From Sphingobacteriia bacterium (GTDB lineage: Bacteria > Bacteroidota > Bacteroidia > Chitinophagales > Chitinophagaceae), in NCBI GenBank assembly GCA_004294135.1, contig RDZY01000010.1, positions 62,001-126,000 of the forward strand: a DNA stretch of 64,000 bases. Direction: 5' to 3'. The position numbers were made by a program, and so were the translations under genes. Below, piece after piece: positions 53,725 through 63,042 of the stretch. The first letter of the stretch is position 1, and each line of letters opens with the position of its first letter. Below the pieces are notes generated by a model. The model did no database searches and was not told the origin of the DNA. It saw only the letters and a program-made list of their open reading frames with translations.

Positions 53725-54996
53725 AATGGTATTCATGGCTTGGGCTTTTAACAAACATTCTTGGTATTCTTCTTCGGGCTTACTTTGAAAAGTAATACCA
53801 CTACCTACATGATAGCTAAGGTATTCGGTATTTGTATTGTAGAGCATGCTTCTGATGACTACATTAAAATCAAAGTCCATAGATGGATTTATATAACCCA
53901 TAGCACCCGAATAAAGTCCCCTTGGTATGGGTTCGTAGCAATCAATTAATTCCATTACTTTTTTCTTGGGAGCGCCCGTCATGCTGCCCATCGGAAAGCT
54001 TGCTGCAATAATTTCATTCAATCCAAGTCCTGCTTTTAACTCACCAATTACGGTAGAAATCATCTGGTGAACTTGTGGAAAACGGTATATGCCAAATAGC
54101 TCTTCAACGCTTACTGTACCTGCTTTACAAACCCTGCTCAAATCATTTCTTACTAGGTCTACCACCATCACGTTTTCAATTTGGTCTTTGGTGCTGTTGC
54201 GCAACTGGTTTTTCAGTTCATTGTCAGCTGCTGCGTTTGTGCTATTTCTTTTATTAGTGCCTTTAATAGGTTGGGAGCGAAGTATATTTCCTTTTTTCTG
54301 TAAGTATCTTTCGGGACTGGCACAAATCAGGTGTGCATTATTTACTTTATAATAACAAGAGAAGGGGTTGGGTGAAATTTTGGTAAGTGCTTGGTATAAA
54401 AGAAGGGGATTGAGGGATACATTTTCAGCAAAAAATTCTTGGCAAAAATTAATTTCATAGCAATCGCCTCTAAGAATATGCGCTAGTAATTGCTCCACTA
54501 TAAAAAGGTAATCGGTCTTGCTGGTTCTAGCCTGAACAGTAATGGCAGGGTGGGCTATTTGTGTTGCTACGGTACAATCACAGATGGCTTTAAAAATAAG
54601 ATCAGGATCAGCTATAGCAGCATCAATGATGAGTATATGATTGCTGAGTTGTAAAACAGTTTCAGGTTGTACAAAGCAGGCATCATCAAAGCCAATTAAA
54701 TGTAGCTGTTGGGTATGTTTTTCGGAAAGATTAGGCCTGCCAAATTCGTAGGCGAAGTGACCAAAAAGCCAGTCCCGATGCTCCTTAAAAAAAGCATCAA
54801 TTTGCGCGGGTGCAGCAGGGCCTTTAAATACCCGCATTGCACCAACTGCGGCAATACATTCAACCGTATTGTAGGCAGACACGTATTGGTGATTGTCTAA
54901 AAAAGAACAGGTGCTGTGGCTATTGGCCCAGTGCAGCATCTGTTCTTTAATATGGGGTTGTTTTTCAACAGAAAAACTTTTACTATATCTTTTCAA
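53713..54996 (-). CDS. pabB: Aminodeoxychorismate synthase component I-like (chorismate-binding)
   Basis: 427-aa chorismate-utilising enzyme. The catalytic half has ILRGDCYEINFCQ, NPFSCYYK, SPERYLQKKG, PIKGTNKR, MVVDLVRNDLSRV, the GSMTGAPKKKVMELID segment and RGLYSGAMGYI. Shorter than TrpE and without TrpG next to it, it reads as PabB (folate branch: chorismate plus glutamine-derived ammonia to aminodeoxychorismate) rather than anthranilate synthase; a salicylate/isochorismate role is unlikely given PIKGT. It follows the acidic protein gene by 14 nt and overlaps engB tail-to-tail by 12 nt. Confidence 0.85.
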   Translation of the reverse strand: MKRYSKSFSVEKQPHIKEQMLHWANSHSTCSFLDNHQYVSAYNTVECIAAVGAMRVFKGPAAPAQIDAFFKEHRDWLFGHFAYEFGRPNLSEKHTQQLHLIGFDDACFVQPETVLQLSNHILIIDAAIADPDLIFKAICDCTVATQIAHPAITVQARTSKTDYLFIVEQLLAHILRGDCYEINFCQEFFAENVSLNPLLLYQALTKISPNPFSCYYKVNNAHLICASPERYLQKKGNILRSQPIKGTNKRNSTNAAADNELKNQLRNSTKDQIENVMVVDLVRNDLSRVCKAGTVSVEELFGIYRFPQVHQMISTVIGELKAGLGLNEIIAASFPMGSMTGAPKKKVMELIDCYEPIPRGLYSGAMGYINPSMDFDFNVVIRSMLYNTNTEYLSYHVGSGITFQSKPEEEYQECLLKAQAMNTILRQ

Positions 54997-55010
54997 TAGG
55001 GCACACCCAT

Positions 55011-55466
55011 TTAGTAATCGTCGTCGTCATCATCGTATCCCGTACTCTTATCATTAAAGAGATCGAATTCTTTAAAGTCGTCGTCTATTTTAAAATCATC
55101 CTCTTCTTCTTCCTTTTTCTTACTGCCACCGCTGCTGCTACTGCCGCTGGTTTTTTTTGCTTTGCTTTTGGGCAAATCAAATTCGTCAAAATCTGGATCC
55201 CAGCTGTCATCACCTTCTTCGGGTTTCTCCCATTCATCGTCAACATCGGCGTCGTCTACATCATCTTCTTCCTCGTCGCTTTTTTTGGGACTTGACTTTG
55301 CTGCTCCTTTTTTTGCAGTCGATTTTACTTTGGGCTCATCGTCTTCCAAATCATCATCATCTTCTTCCGCTTGCTTTTTAGCTTTTGGGGATGGTTTGGT
55401 TACCGAATCTTTTGCCGGACTCTTGGGGGTTGAGGATTTTTTATCCTTATCAGATTTCGCTGCCAT
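55011..55466 (-). CDS. Acidic, intrinsically disordered protein
   Basis: 151 aa composed of Lys/Ser/Pro-rich and Asp/Glu-rich blocks, with no folded domain expected. Short hydrophobic islands (DPDFDEFDLP, DFKEFDLFND) recur amid acidic stretches, possible binding motifs for a partner. The reading frame is real: it follows purA by 87 nt, leads pabB by 14 nt, and the start at 55466 is the only reasonable ATG. Function unknown; the charge pattern would suit a chaperone or nucleic-acid-protein buffer, perhaps opposite in charge to the basic histone-like protein at 44.3 kb. Confidence 0.75.
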   Translation of the reverse strand: MAAKSDKDKKSSTPKSPAKDSVTKPSPKAKKQAEEDDDDLEDDEPKVKSTAKKGAAKSSPKKSDEEEDDVDDADVDDEWEKPEEGDDSWDPDFDEFDLPKSKAKKTSGSSSSGGSKKKEEEEDDFKIDDDFKEFDLFNDKSTGYDDDDDDY

Positions 55467-55553
55467 ATTTCTAATAAGATTTTAATGCGTAAAAATTTAC
55501 ACGCAAACAATTATGAACCAATTTTTTTTCAATATAAAAATAAATACAAAAAA

Positions 55554-56816
55554 CTACAAACAAATAATTTGATCTCTGCCAGGGCCATTTGAAACGTATT
55601 TCACTGGTGCCCCTACATATTCGTTGATAAAATTAATATAATTATTCATTTCATCGGGCAAACTAGTCCCATCTTTTATTACAGTACAGTCGGTATTCCA
55701 TCCTGGGAAAGTTTTTAATACCGGATCTATTTTAACCCTAGAGAGTTGAAAAGGCAGTTCGGTAGTCTCTTTTCCGTTGATACCGTATGCAGTACATACT
55801 TCTAATTCTTTAAATGTATCCAATACATCGGCTTTGGTCATGATGATTTTGGTAACACCATTAATCATACAGGTATATTTCAGTGCAACCAAATCTATCC
55901 AGCCACAGCGTCTTGGTCTGCCTGTAGTGGCGCCAAATTCGCTTCCAATTCTTCTCAACTCTTCACCAGTAGCATCTTCCAATTCGGTAGGGAACGGGCC
56001 ACTTCCTACCCTTGTACAATAGGCTTTGGTAACGCCCATTACATCATTAATAAGTTTTGGAGAAACGCCCAAGCCAGTACAAACACCAGCGGAAATGGTA
56101 TTAGAAGAAGTTACAAAAGGGAAAGTGCCAAAATCAATATCCAGCATACTGCCTTGTGCGCCCTCGGCCAACACTTTTTTTCCTGCGGTAATTTGGTTGT
56201 TGATATAATATTCGCAGTTAATTACGTTGAGTGTTTTCAGGAATTCAAGTGCTTCAAAAAACTCTTCTTCCCAAGTAGAGATATCTTCAATAAAATGGAA
56301 GTTATCGAGTAGTTTCTGGTGTTTTAGTCGCAGTTTAATATATTGACTGGTAAAGTTTTTATTGAGTAGATCGCCCACCCGTAAAGCATTCCGGCCAGTC
56401 TTGTCCATATATGCAGGCCCTATTCCTTTAAGGGTAGAGCCAATTTTACTTTCTCCTTTAGAGAGTTCAGATGCTTTGTCAAGTGCACGGTGAGTGGGGA
56501 TAATAATATTGGTTCTTTCCGAAATAAAGAGGTTCTTTTTCACGTCAATACCATAGGCAGCAACGGCATCACATTCTCTTTTTAGGGTAACCGGATCAAG
56601 TACCACTCCACCCCCAATAATATTTACTTTATCTTGGTGAAAAATACCAGAAGGAATCTGGTGTAATACCATTTTCTTTCCCTCCACATAAAGTGTATGT
56701 CCCGCATTTGGGCCACCTTGAAAGCGGGCCACAATATCATAGTTAGGCGCAAAATAATCTACAATTTTACCCTTGCCTTCATCTCCCCATTGTAAACCCA
56801 GAATTACATCAACCAT
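55554..56816 (-). CDS. purA: Adenylosuccinate synthetase
   Basis: 420-aa cytoplasmic enzyme joining IMP and aspartate with GTP, the first committed step to AMP. The N-terminal GLQWGDEGKGKIVD P-loop, GPNAGHTLYVEGKK, GIGPAYMDKTGRNALRVGDL, EGAQGSMLDIDFGTFPFVTS, the GRPRRCGWIDLVALKY IMP loop and the C-terminal SNGPGRDQIICL are all intact. Usual length is 420-430. A -7 box lies 18 nt upstream of the ATG. Downstream genes on the same strand are the acidic protein and pabB. Confidence 0.97.
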   Translation of the reverse strand: MVDVILGLQWGDEGKGKIVDYFAPNYDIVARFQGGPNAGHTLYVEGKKMVLHQIPSGIFHQDKVNIIGGGVVLDPVTLKRECDAVAAYGIDVKKNLFISERTNIIIPTHRALDKASELSKGESKIGSTLKGIGPAYMDKTGRNALRVGDLLNKNFTSQYIKLRLKHQKLLDNFHFIEDISTWEEEFFEALEFLKTLNVINCEYYINNQITAGKKVLAEGAQGSMLDIDFGTFPFVTSSNTISAGVCTGLGVSPKLINDVMGVTKAYCTRVGSGPFPTELEDATGEELRRIGSEFGATTGRPRRCGWIDLVALKYTCMINGVTKIIMTKADVLDTFKELEVCTAYGINGKETTELPFQLSRVKIDPVLKTFPGWNTDCTVIKDGTSLPDEMNNYINFINEYVGAPVKYVSNGPGRDQIICL

Positions 56817-56834
56817 AATTTATTTTCTAAGTGG

Positions 56835-56842
56835 CAAAAATA
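56835..56842 (-). promoter_or_regulatory. -7 box of purA
   Basis: TATTTTTG on the minus strand, 18 nt before the purA ATG; no clear -33 element. Confidence 0.45.
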
Positions 56843-56911
56843 GGGTAAGAGATGGCTTATGCCTAATTAATTGTAGAGAATTATTAGACCGTCCACGGTT
56901 CACGGTATGGT

Positions 56912-59185
56912 TTATGATCCGCTGGTGGTTTCTGTTTCAAATCTATCCACGGTTTGAATGCCGTTTAACGATTTTAGTCGCTCTACCAACAATTCCAGTT
57001 CTTCCTTATCGTGCACAAATACCTTAATAGTGCCTTGAAAATAGCCTTCTTTGGAATCAATGCTGAGTCCCGATATATTAATTCGTAAATCGCCACTAAT
57101 CACATTGGTTATTTTATTAATCACACCCACATCATCTAATCCTACAATTTTCAATCCCGTAAGGAAAGAAATTTCTTTATTTTTTGCCCACTTGGTTTTT
57201 ACTACCCGGTGGCCGTAATTGGCCAATAATTGGGTGGCATTGGGGCAATTATTTCTATGAATTACAAGGCCCTTGCCCGTACTCACAAAACCAAAAACAT
57301 CGTCCCCGGGAATGGGATGGCAGCATTTGGCCAAGTTGTACATGATTTTATCACTGCTCTCTCCAAAAATAATGAGCTCAGAATCTTTTTTTGACACTGA
57401 TTTGTGCGCAGCATCACTGGGCAGTTCAATTTGAATGGGTTTGGGTTTTGGGATCTCAATTTTATCGCCCAATAACTGAAAATCTTTAATTTCTCTTAGG
57501 TCAATGGCTTTGGTAGCAATCTTATAATGGAGGTCGAGTGAAGAATTTACTTTGTAATACTGAACCAGTTCTTCAATATTATAGTGACTGTAAGCGGCAC
57601 CAAAAGATTCAAGTCTTCGCTGTAGAATATACTTTCCATCTTCGGCAATTTTTCTTTTCTCTTCACGCAGAGAATCTTTTATTTTATTCTTAGCTTTTGC
57701 TGTAACAACCAAGTTTAACCAGTCTTCCGAAGGCTTTTGTTTGTTGCTGGTAATAATTTCAATCTGGTCGCCACTCCGCAATTTGTGGCCAATGGGTACC
57801 AGTTTATGGTGTACTTTGGCGCCGATGCATTTGGTGCCGATGGCCGAGTGAATAGAAAAAGCAAAGTCCAGTGCAGTACTACCAGTAGGTAACATTTTTA
57901 TTTCACCTTTGGGTGTGTACACATAAATTTCTTCGGCTAAAAAAGAGGTCTTGAAATCTTGTAAAAAATCTACCCCATCGGTATCTTGTGTACTCAGTAC
58001 TTCGCGGATTTGACTAAACCATTGATCAAATCTGTCTTCATCACTATTACCTTCTTTGTATTTGTAGTGAGCTGCCAAACCTTTCTCCGCAATTTCATTC
58101 ATGCGTTTGGTGCGTATCTGCACTTCCACCCATTTGCCCTGCGGACCCATAACCGTTGTGTGTAGGGCTTCATAGCCATTGCTTTTAGGGTTACTAAGCC
58201 AATCGCGCAAACGCTCTGGCGAAGGGTTGTATTCATCGGTAATCATTGAATACACTTTCCAACAATCTTCTTTTTCTTTTTCGGGAGGAGAATTTAAAAT
58301 AACACGGATGGCAAAGAGGTCGTATACTTCTTCAAAAGCGACTGATTTCTTTTTGATTTTATTCCAGATGGAGTGAATGCTTTTGGGGCGACCATAAATT
58401 TCATAGTCAAAATTACCCGCATTCAATTTGTCTTTAATGGGTCGAATGAATTCATTGATGTATCGGGTGCGTTCGCGTTTGGTCTCCGAAAGTTTGCGGG
58501 CAATATTGCGATAAGCTTCCGACTCCATATACTTCATCGATAAATCTTCCAGCTCGGTCTTAATGCTGTACAAACCCATTCTATGAGCTAAAGGAGCATA
58601 AACCCAAACGGTTTCAGAAGCAATTTTTAGTTGCTTCTCTTGCTTCATATGATCGAGAGTGCGCATATTGTGCAGTCGATCTGCCAGCTTAATTAATATA
58701 ACCCTAGGATCATCGGTAAGCGTGAGTAAAATCTTCTTAAAATTTTCTGCTTGTTGACTGATATTGGTATCAATTACATTCGAAATTTTGGTAAGTCCAT
58801 CTACAATTTTAGCAATCTCGGTTCCAAATTCCATTTCCACATCTTCCAAAGAAATATCTGTGTCTTCAACAGTATCGTGTAATAATGCGCAGATGGTACT
58901 TCTCACACCAAGGCCAATTTCTTCTACACAAATCATGGCCACTGCAATGGGGTGAAGAATATAAGGTTCACCACTTTTTCGGCGCATGGTTTTATGCGCA
59001 TTGGCGGCCATTTCAAACGCTTGGCGAACCATTTCTTTATCGCCTTTTTTAAGCTTGGGGCGCAAGCTTCTGAGCAAGGCACGGTAATGCCTAATAATCT
59101 CTTTCTTTTCCTGTTCTTCGTTAAGGGTATATTTAGTTAGGACAGGCTCTATTGGGTCAATCGGGTCAATTATTGCGGAATCCAT
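56912..59185 (-). CDS. Bifunctional (p)ppGpp synthetase/hydrolase (Rel/SpoT)
   Basis: 757-aa stringent-response enzyme. Order: HD hydrolase domain (about 55-200, with HDTVEDTD and KLADRLHNMRTL), RelA_SpoT synthetase domain (about 240-360, YGRPKSIHSIWNKIKKK and RVILNSP), TGS domain (IYVYTPKGEIKMLPTGSTAL), a helical linker with the CCHPIPGDD zinc-finger-type segment, and a C-terminal ACT domain (GLKIVGLDDVGVINKI). Both catalytic halves look intact, so it should both make and degrade ppGpp. The start is the first ATG. It lies 95 nt upstream of purA on the same strand; the short gap includes ACGGT-rich repeats but no clear terminator. Confidence 0.95.
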   Translation of the reverse strand: MDSAIIDPIDPIEPVLTKYTLNEEQEKKEIIRHYRALLRSLRPKLKKGDKEMVRQAFEMAANAHKTMRRKSGEPYILHPIAVAMICVEEIGLGVRSTICALLHDTVEDTDISLEDVEMEFGTEIAKIVDGLTKISNVIDTNISQQAENFKKILLTLTDDPRVILIKLADRLHNMRTLDHMKQEKQLKIASETVWVYAPLAHRMGLYSIKTELEDLSMKYMESEAYRNIARKLSETKRERTRYINEFIRPIKDKLNAGNFDYEIYGRPKSIHSIWNKIKKKSVAFEEVYDLFAIRVILNSPPEKEKEDCWKVYSMITDEYNPSPERLRDWLSNPKSNGYEALHTTVMGPQGKWVEVQIRTKRMNEIAEKGLAAHYKYKEGNSDEDRFDQWFSQIREVLSTQDTDGVDFLQDFKTSFLAEEIYVYTPKGEIKMLPTGSTALDFAFSIHSAIGTKCIGAKVHHKLVPIGHKLRSGDQIEIITSNKQKPSEDWLNLVVTAKAKNKIKDSLREEKRKIAEDGKYILQRRLESFGAAYSHYNIEELVQYYKVNSSLDLHYKIATKAIDLREIKDFQLLGDKIEIPKPKPIQIELPSDAAHKSVSKKDSELIIFGESSDKIMYNLAKCCHPIPGDDVFGFVSTGKGLVIHRNNCPNATQLLANYGHRVVKTKWAKNKEISFLTGLKIVGLDDVGVINKITNVISGDLRINISGLSIDSKEGYFQGTIKVFVHDKEELELLVERLKSLNGIQTVDRFETETTSGS

Positions 59186-59265
59186 ACCTTACGAATATAC
59201 GAATACTCGGTTGCTCACAATTAGGAATTTATTAGAATATTTATTAGGATGGCATTGGAATATTC

Positions 59266-59294
59266 TTATATTTGCAACATTGTTACAAATATAA
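59266..59294. promoter_or_regulatory. 29-bp near-perfect palindrome over the ABC-operon promoter
   Basis: Arms TTATATTTG (59266-59274) and CAAATATAA (59286-59294), with AACA (59276-59279) matching TGTT (59281-59284) around a central T at 59280; 13 of 14 pairs match, the exception being c59275/a59285. The -7 box TATATTTG (59267-59274) sits inside the left arm, so a bound regulator would block RNA polymerase. Size and symmetry fit a Fur/Zur- or TetR-like dimer; which one is not known. The ABC ATPase ATG is 16 nt downstream. Confidence 0.75.
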
Positions 59295-59309
59295 AACTGA
59301 GCAATAACA

Positions 59310-60011
59310 ATGACTGTTTTAAAGGCAATACAGCTAAGCAAGGAGTACAACGGCGTGGCTGCATTAAGAAACTTAAATTTAGAAATTAGGCAAGGTGAAA
59401 TTTTTTGTCTCCTTGGACAAAATGGGGCTGGTAAAACTACCACCATAAACCTTTTTTTAGGGTTTATAGCGGCCAGCTCTGGAAGCGCAACCATTCATAA
59501 TATAGATGTTAGCGCAAATAATGCTGCCACTAAAAAACTAGTAGCCTATATTCCAGAAGTGGTACAGCTATACGGTAATTTGAGTGGGATTGAGAATTTA
59601 GATTTTTTCAGTCGCTTGGCTGGTTTTAAATATACGGACCATGAATTGGCATCTTTTTTAACCAGATCGGGCTTGCAAACGGATGCACAGGTTAAAAGGC
59701 TCTCCACTTATAGTAAGGGAATGCGGCAAAAAGTGGCTATTGCTATTGCTTTGGCAAAGAATGCTGCCGTTATTTTAATGGATGAACCAACCAGTGGACT
59801 AGATCCTATTGCCGTTGCAGAATTTACTAAAATATGTAAGGCATTATCAATGGAAGGCAAAACTATTTTTATGGCCACCCATGATATTTTTAATGCGGTT
59901 AACATGGGAACCAATATTGGTATTATGAAACAAGGTTCACTGGTTCATCAGGTAGCTACCAATACCATTACGGCAAATGAATTGCAGCAGTTGTATTTAG
60001 AAACCATTTAA
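59310..60011 (+). CDS. ABC transporter ATP-binding protein
   Basis: 233-aa cytoplasmic ATPase of the CcmA/NatA-like export group. Walker A GQNGAGKTTT, Q-loop PEVVQLYG, signature YSKGMRQKVAIA, Walker B VILMDEPTSGLD and H-loop MATHDIF are all intact. It should power the two DUF3526 permeases that follow at 76 and 5 nt. The substrate is unknown. The 29-bp palindrome 16 nt upstream suggests that the operon is repressible. Confidence 0.94.
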   Translation: MTVLKAIQLSKEYNGVAALRNLNLEIRQGEIFCLLGQNGAGKTTTINLFLGFIAASSGSATIHNIDVSANNAATKKLVAYIPEVVQLYGNLSGIENLDFFSRLAGFKYTDHELASFLTRSGLQTDAQVKRLSTYSKGMRQKVAIAIALAKNAAVILMDEPTSGLDPIAVAEFTKICKALSMEGKTIFMATHDIFNAVNMGTNIGIMKQGSLVHQVATNTITANELQQLYLETI

Positions 60012-60087
60012 AGTGGAAGAATACATTTCCATTTTAGTTGCTAAAACTAAATAATTACCTCATCGTACTTTTAAGTAAGATCATACC

Positions 60088-61503
60088 ATGATATCTAAAA
60101 TAATCAGTCACGAATGGCTACAATGGCGGAGAGATAGTCGTTTAAAATGGCTTGCCATTTTTTTAGTGGTCATAAGTGCTTTTGCACTTTGGCATCAAAT
60201 AAATTTTCAATCTACTTTATTAAAAAAAAGACTAAAAGCACAGGAAGATTCTCGGCAGGAGTGGCTTTCACAGGAGCTCAAACATCCGCATATGGCTGCG
60301 CATTTTGGTAATTATGCCTATAAAAAACCAACACTACTTCATTGCTTCGATCCAGGTCTTACCATCTATACTGGCACTTCCGTTTATATGGAGCCGCACA
60401 AGCAAAACGATTTTTTATTCAGCCAAAGTCAAGAAAGTGATACAGGAATTAGGTTTGGCTGGTTAAGTCCCGCTATGATTTGCCAATTGATATTGCCATT
60501 GTTGATTATACTCTTGTCTTTTAACAGTATTAATGGCGAATACGAGAAAGGTACAATGGCATTGTTAATATCGCAGGGAGCGAATTTTAGGAGTGTATTA
60601 ATTGCTAAAACAGCGTCGGTATTTTTATTTTTCGAAGGCTTTATTACACTTTACTTATTAGTTACTGCATATTGCTCAGCTGTGTATTTGGGCACCGTTA
60701 TAGATATTTATGCAGTATTGTATATATGGATCGTGTATTCACTTTATTGTTTTATTTGGAGCTTATCTGGTGTATTGGTTTCTTCTTTAATTAAAAGTTC
60801 AGGTACTTCAATAGCGCTACTTTTACTACTTTGGATGTTTACCAATATCATACTGCCAAGAGGATCTGCAAATATTGCAGAGAATATGCATCCATTAATA
60901 ACCAACCAACAGTTTAAACAGCTGCTTACCGCTTCTATTGATAAAGGAATTGATGGACATGATCCCAAAAATGAGCGTGCAAAAAAAATTGAAAAAGAAT
61001 TGTTACTTCAATATAAAGTGGACAGTGTTCAACAATTACCATTCAATTTCGAAGGCTTTATTATGCAGCAGAGTGAAGCATACAGTAGTAAAGTTTACGA
61101 CCACCATTTTAATCAATTATTTACTACCTTAAAACAACAAAAAAAAATACAATCCTTATTTGGTATTATAAGTCCCTATATTTCTTTGCGTAATATTTCT
61201 ATGGCAGCGGCTAATGCCAGCTTGGAAACAGAAATTGATTTTCAACAACAAGCAGAGCATTATCGCAGGTCATTTGTTCAAAATATGAACAACGATATGA
61301 AAGACAATTCTGCATATGGTTCTTTTAAAACCTACCGTGTACGGAAAGATAAATATGCGAGTATTGGTGATTTACAAGTGCAAAATCGCACCATGCAATG
61401 GTCGATTCCCACACTTTTTATTGAACATATTAGCCTACTACTCTGGGTTTTGTTTTTAATGATCCTGCTATTTATTAGTAATCAAAAAAAAGTATATAAT
61501 TAA
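60088..61503 (+). CDS. ABC transporter permease, DUF3526 type (first)
   Basis: 471-aa inner-membrane protein: an N-terminal helix (about 22-36) followed by a soluble region of about 100 residues, a cluster of helices (about 135-265: ICQLILPLLIILLSF, VFLFFEGFITLYLLVTAY, SLYCFIWSLSGVLVSSL), a second soluble segment (about 275-430) and a final helix (about 446-466). This layout is that of DUF3526 permeases, which occur as pairs in Bacteroidota next to TonB receptors. It presumably forms a heterodimer with the next gene product, with energy from the upstream ATPase. The transported molecule is not known. Confidence 0.82.
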   Translation: MISKIISHEWLQWRRDSRLKWLAIFLVVISAFALWHQINFQSTLLKKRLKAQEDSRQEWLSQELKHPHMAAHFGNYAYKKPTLLHCFDPGLTIYTGTSVYMEPHKQNDFLFSQSQESDTGIRFGWLSPAMICQLILPLLIILLSFNSINGEYEKGTMALLISQGANFRSVLIAKTASVFLFFEGFITLYLLVTAYCSAVYLGTVIDIYAVLYIWIVYSLYCFIWSLSGVLVSSLIKSSGTSIALLLLLWMFTNIILPRGSANIAENMHPLITNQQFKQLLTASIDKGIDGHDPKNERAKKIEKELLLQYKVDSVQQLPFNFEGFIMQQSEAYSSKVYDHHFNQLFTTLKQQKKIQSLFGIISPYISLRNISMAAANASLETEIDFQQQAEHYRRSFVQNMNNDMKDNSAYGSFKTYRVRKDKYASIGDLQVQNRTMQWSIPTLFIEHISLLLWVLFLMILLFISNQKKVYN

Positions 61504-61508
61504 TATCA

Positions 61509-62966
61509 ATGAATATCCAGCAACAGCAGAAAAATAATATACCCGCTATTTCTTTAAATACGCAATACTGGCTTTTCATAAAAAGTAAAACCAATTTATT
61601 ACTACTGAGTATTTTTTTTATTGCAGGTATTTATAGTCTATACCAAGGATTTGCCTTTAAACGCAAACAAGTTAATGCCATTGCTTCTTTCCAGCATGAA
61701 AAAATAAAAAAGTTCAATGATTTATTAAAAGGCTTTGATGCAGATACGACTAATAAATTGGGAAAGGAAGCATTTGCAGAAGTAAGTAGCCCTTTTAAAA
61801 GCAACCGGAATATTGTACTCCCTACATTTAAGCCACCTGTTAGCACTGCCATTTTCGCTATTGGACAGGCTGATTTATTTCCCTATTACTACACGCTTAA
61901 AGTGGAAAGCTTTTTTATGCAAATATTTAAGCAGGGCGAGATTGCCAATCCATTGAGATCGCTTTCGGGACATTTTGATGCCGCTTTCTGGATTATTTAT
62001 TTATTACCACTTTTACTCATCTTACTTTGTTTTAGCACGCTATCTGCCGAATTGGGAAATGGCAATTGGAGGTTAATCAATAGTCAAGGTATTACGGTAA
62101 AAAAATGGCTGAATTCAAAATTTTTATTTGTTGGGTGCTGTGTTGAAATCATGATTGGCTTAATATTTATTGCAGCACTTCTACTAAATTATTTTTACTT
62201 TAACCAATACCCAACGCTCAATGATTTTTTATTCTTGTTGGGCGTGAATATATATCTGATTTTTTGGTTGTGTTTAATTTATATGATAAATGCATTTGGA
62301 AAAAACACAAGCGCTAATGCCATGTACTGCGGTATTGGGTGGGTGGTAATATGCGTTTTAATTCCTGTATTAATATCAATGGCTATAGAAAAATCAATCC
62401 CCATAGACAATACCAATATAAGCAGAATGTCTAGGAGGCCGCAGGGTGCTAAGTTTGAGGATAGTAGTTTTGGCACAAAAATCATTCGCGAATTAGGAGT
62501 GGCATACCCCATCAATAAAAACGCAACTATCAGTGAAAATAGCCCAGGATTTAGACTAGCAGTTTATCTTGCTTTTCACAAGCTTCTAGACGATGCAAAT
62601 ACGGCAGCGGTAAAAAATTATTTTAGTAAAATTGAAGCAAGGCAACAAATAACCAATATCAGTAGCATTTTGAATCCAGCCGCTTCAATGGACGGAATTT
62701 TCACTTCACTAGCAAATAATGACGCCCGTGCTAGTCACGATTATTTTTGGCAGACAAAGCATTTTCACAGTCGCCTTAATGATATTTATTATCCTGCACT
62801 TTTTTTTGAAAAACAACTTGCTAAAAGTGATTATGCTAAAATCAATACATTTAAATACCAGCCTATTTATAACTCAGTAACCTTGTTTTATTCTTATATT
62901 ATTTTACTATTGATGTCATGGTTACTCCTATTCATCAGCAATAAAAAAACGAATAAACTTAATTGA
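61509..62966 (+). CDS. ABC transporter permease, DUF3526 type (second)
   Basis: 485 aa, the same layout as its neighbour: one N-terminal helix (about 30-46), a soluble domain (about 50-155), a helix cluster (about 158-305, AAFWIIYLLPLLLILLCFS and WVVICVLIPVLISMAI), a second soluble stretch, and a C-terminal helix (VTLFYSYIILLLMSWLLLFI). It starts 5 nt after the first permease, so the two are translated from the same mRNA. The pair are diverged paralogues. Between its stop and the TonB receptor lies a 21-bp palindrome. Confidence 0.82.
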   Translation: MNIQQQQKNNIPAISLNTQYWLFIKSKTNLLLLSIFFIAGIYSLYQGFAFKRKQVNAIASFQHEKIKKFNDLLKGFDADTTNKLGKEAFAEVSSPFKSNRNIVLPTFKPPVSTAIFAIGQADLFPYYYTLKVESFFMQIFKQGEIANPLRSLSGHFDAAFWIIYLLPLLLILLCFSTLSAELGNGNWRLINSQGITVKKWLNSKFLFVGCCVEIMIGLIFIAALLLNYFYFNQYPTLNDFLFLLGVNIYLIFWLCLIYMINAFGKNTSANAMYCGIGWVVICVLIPVLISMAIEKSIPIDNTNISRMSRRPQGAKFEDSSFGTKIIRELGVAYPINKNATISENSPGFRLAVYLAFHKLLDDANTAAVKNYFSKIEARQQITNISSILNPAASMDGIFTSLANNDARASHDYFWQTKHFHSRLNDIYYPALFFEKQLAKSDYAKINTFKYQPIYNSVTLFYSYIILLLMSWLLLFISNKKTNKLN

Positions 62967-62991
62967 TTTTAATTGTATCAAAGTAACTACT

Positions 62992-63012
62992 AATATATTG
63001 ACCCAATATATT
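62992..63012. promoter_or_regulatory. 21-bp perfect palindrome before the last TonB receptor
   Basis: AATATATTG (62992-63000) and CAATATATT (63004-63012), a perfect 9-bp inverted repeat with a 3-nt spacer, in the 76-nt gap between the second permease and the receptor. There is no T-tract, so an operator is more likely than a terminator; it differs in sequence from the 29-bp palindrome upstream of the operon. Confidence 0.5.
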
Positions 63013-63042
63013 TCGTACAAATATTTATTAATACCTACTAAA

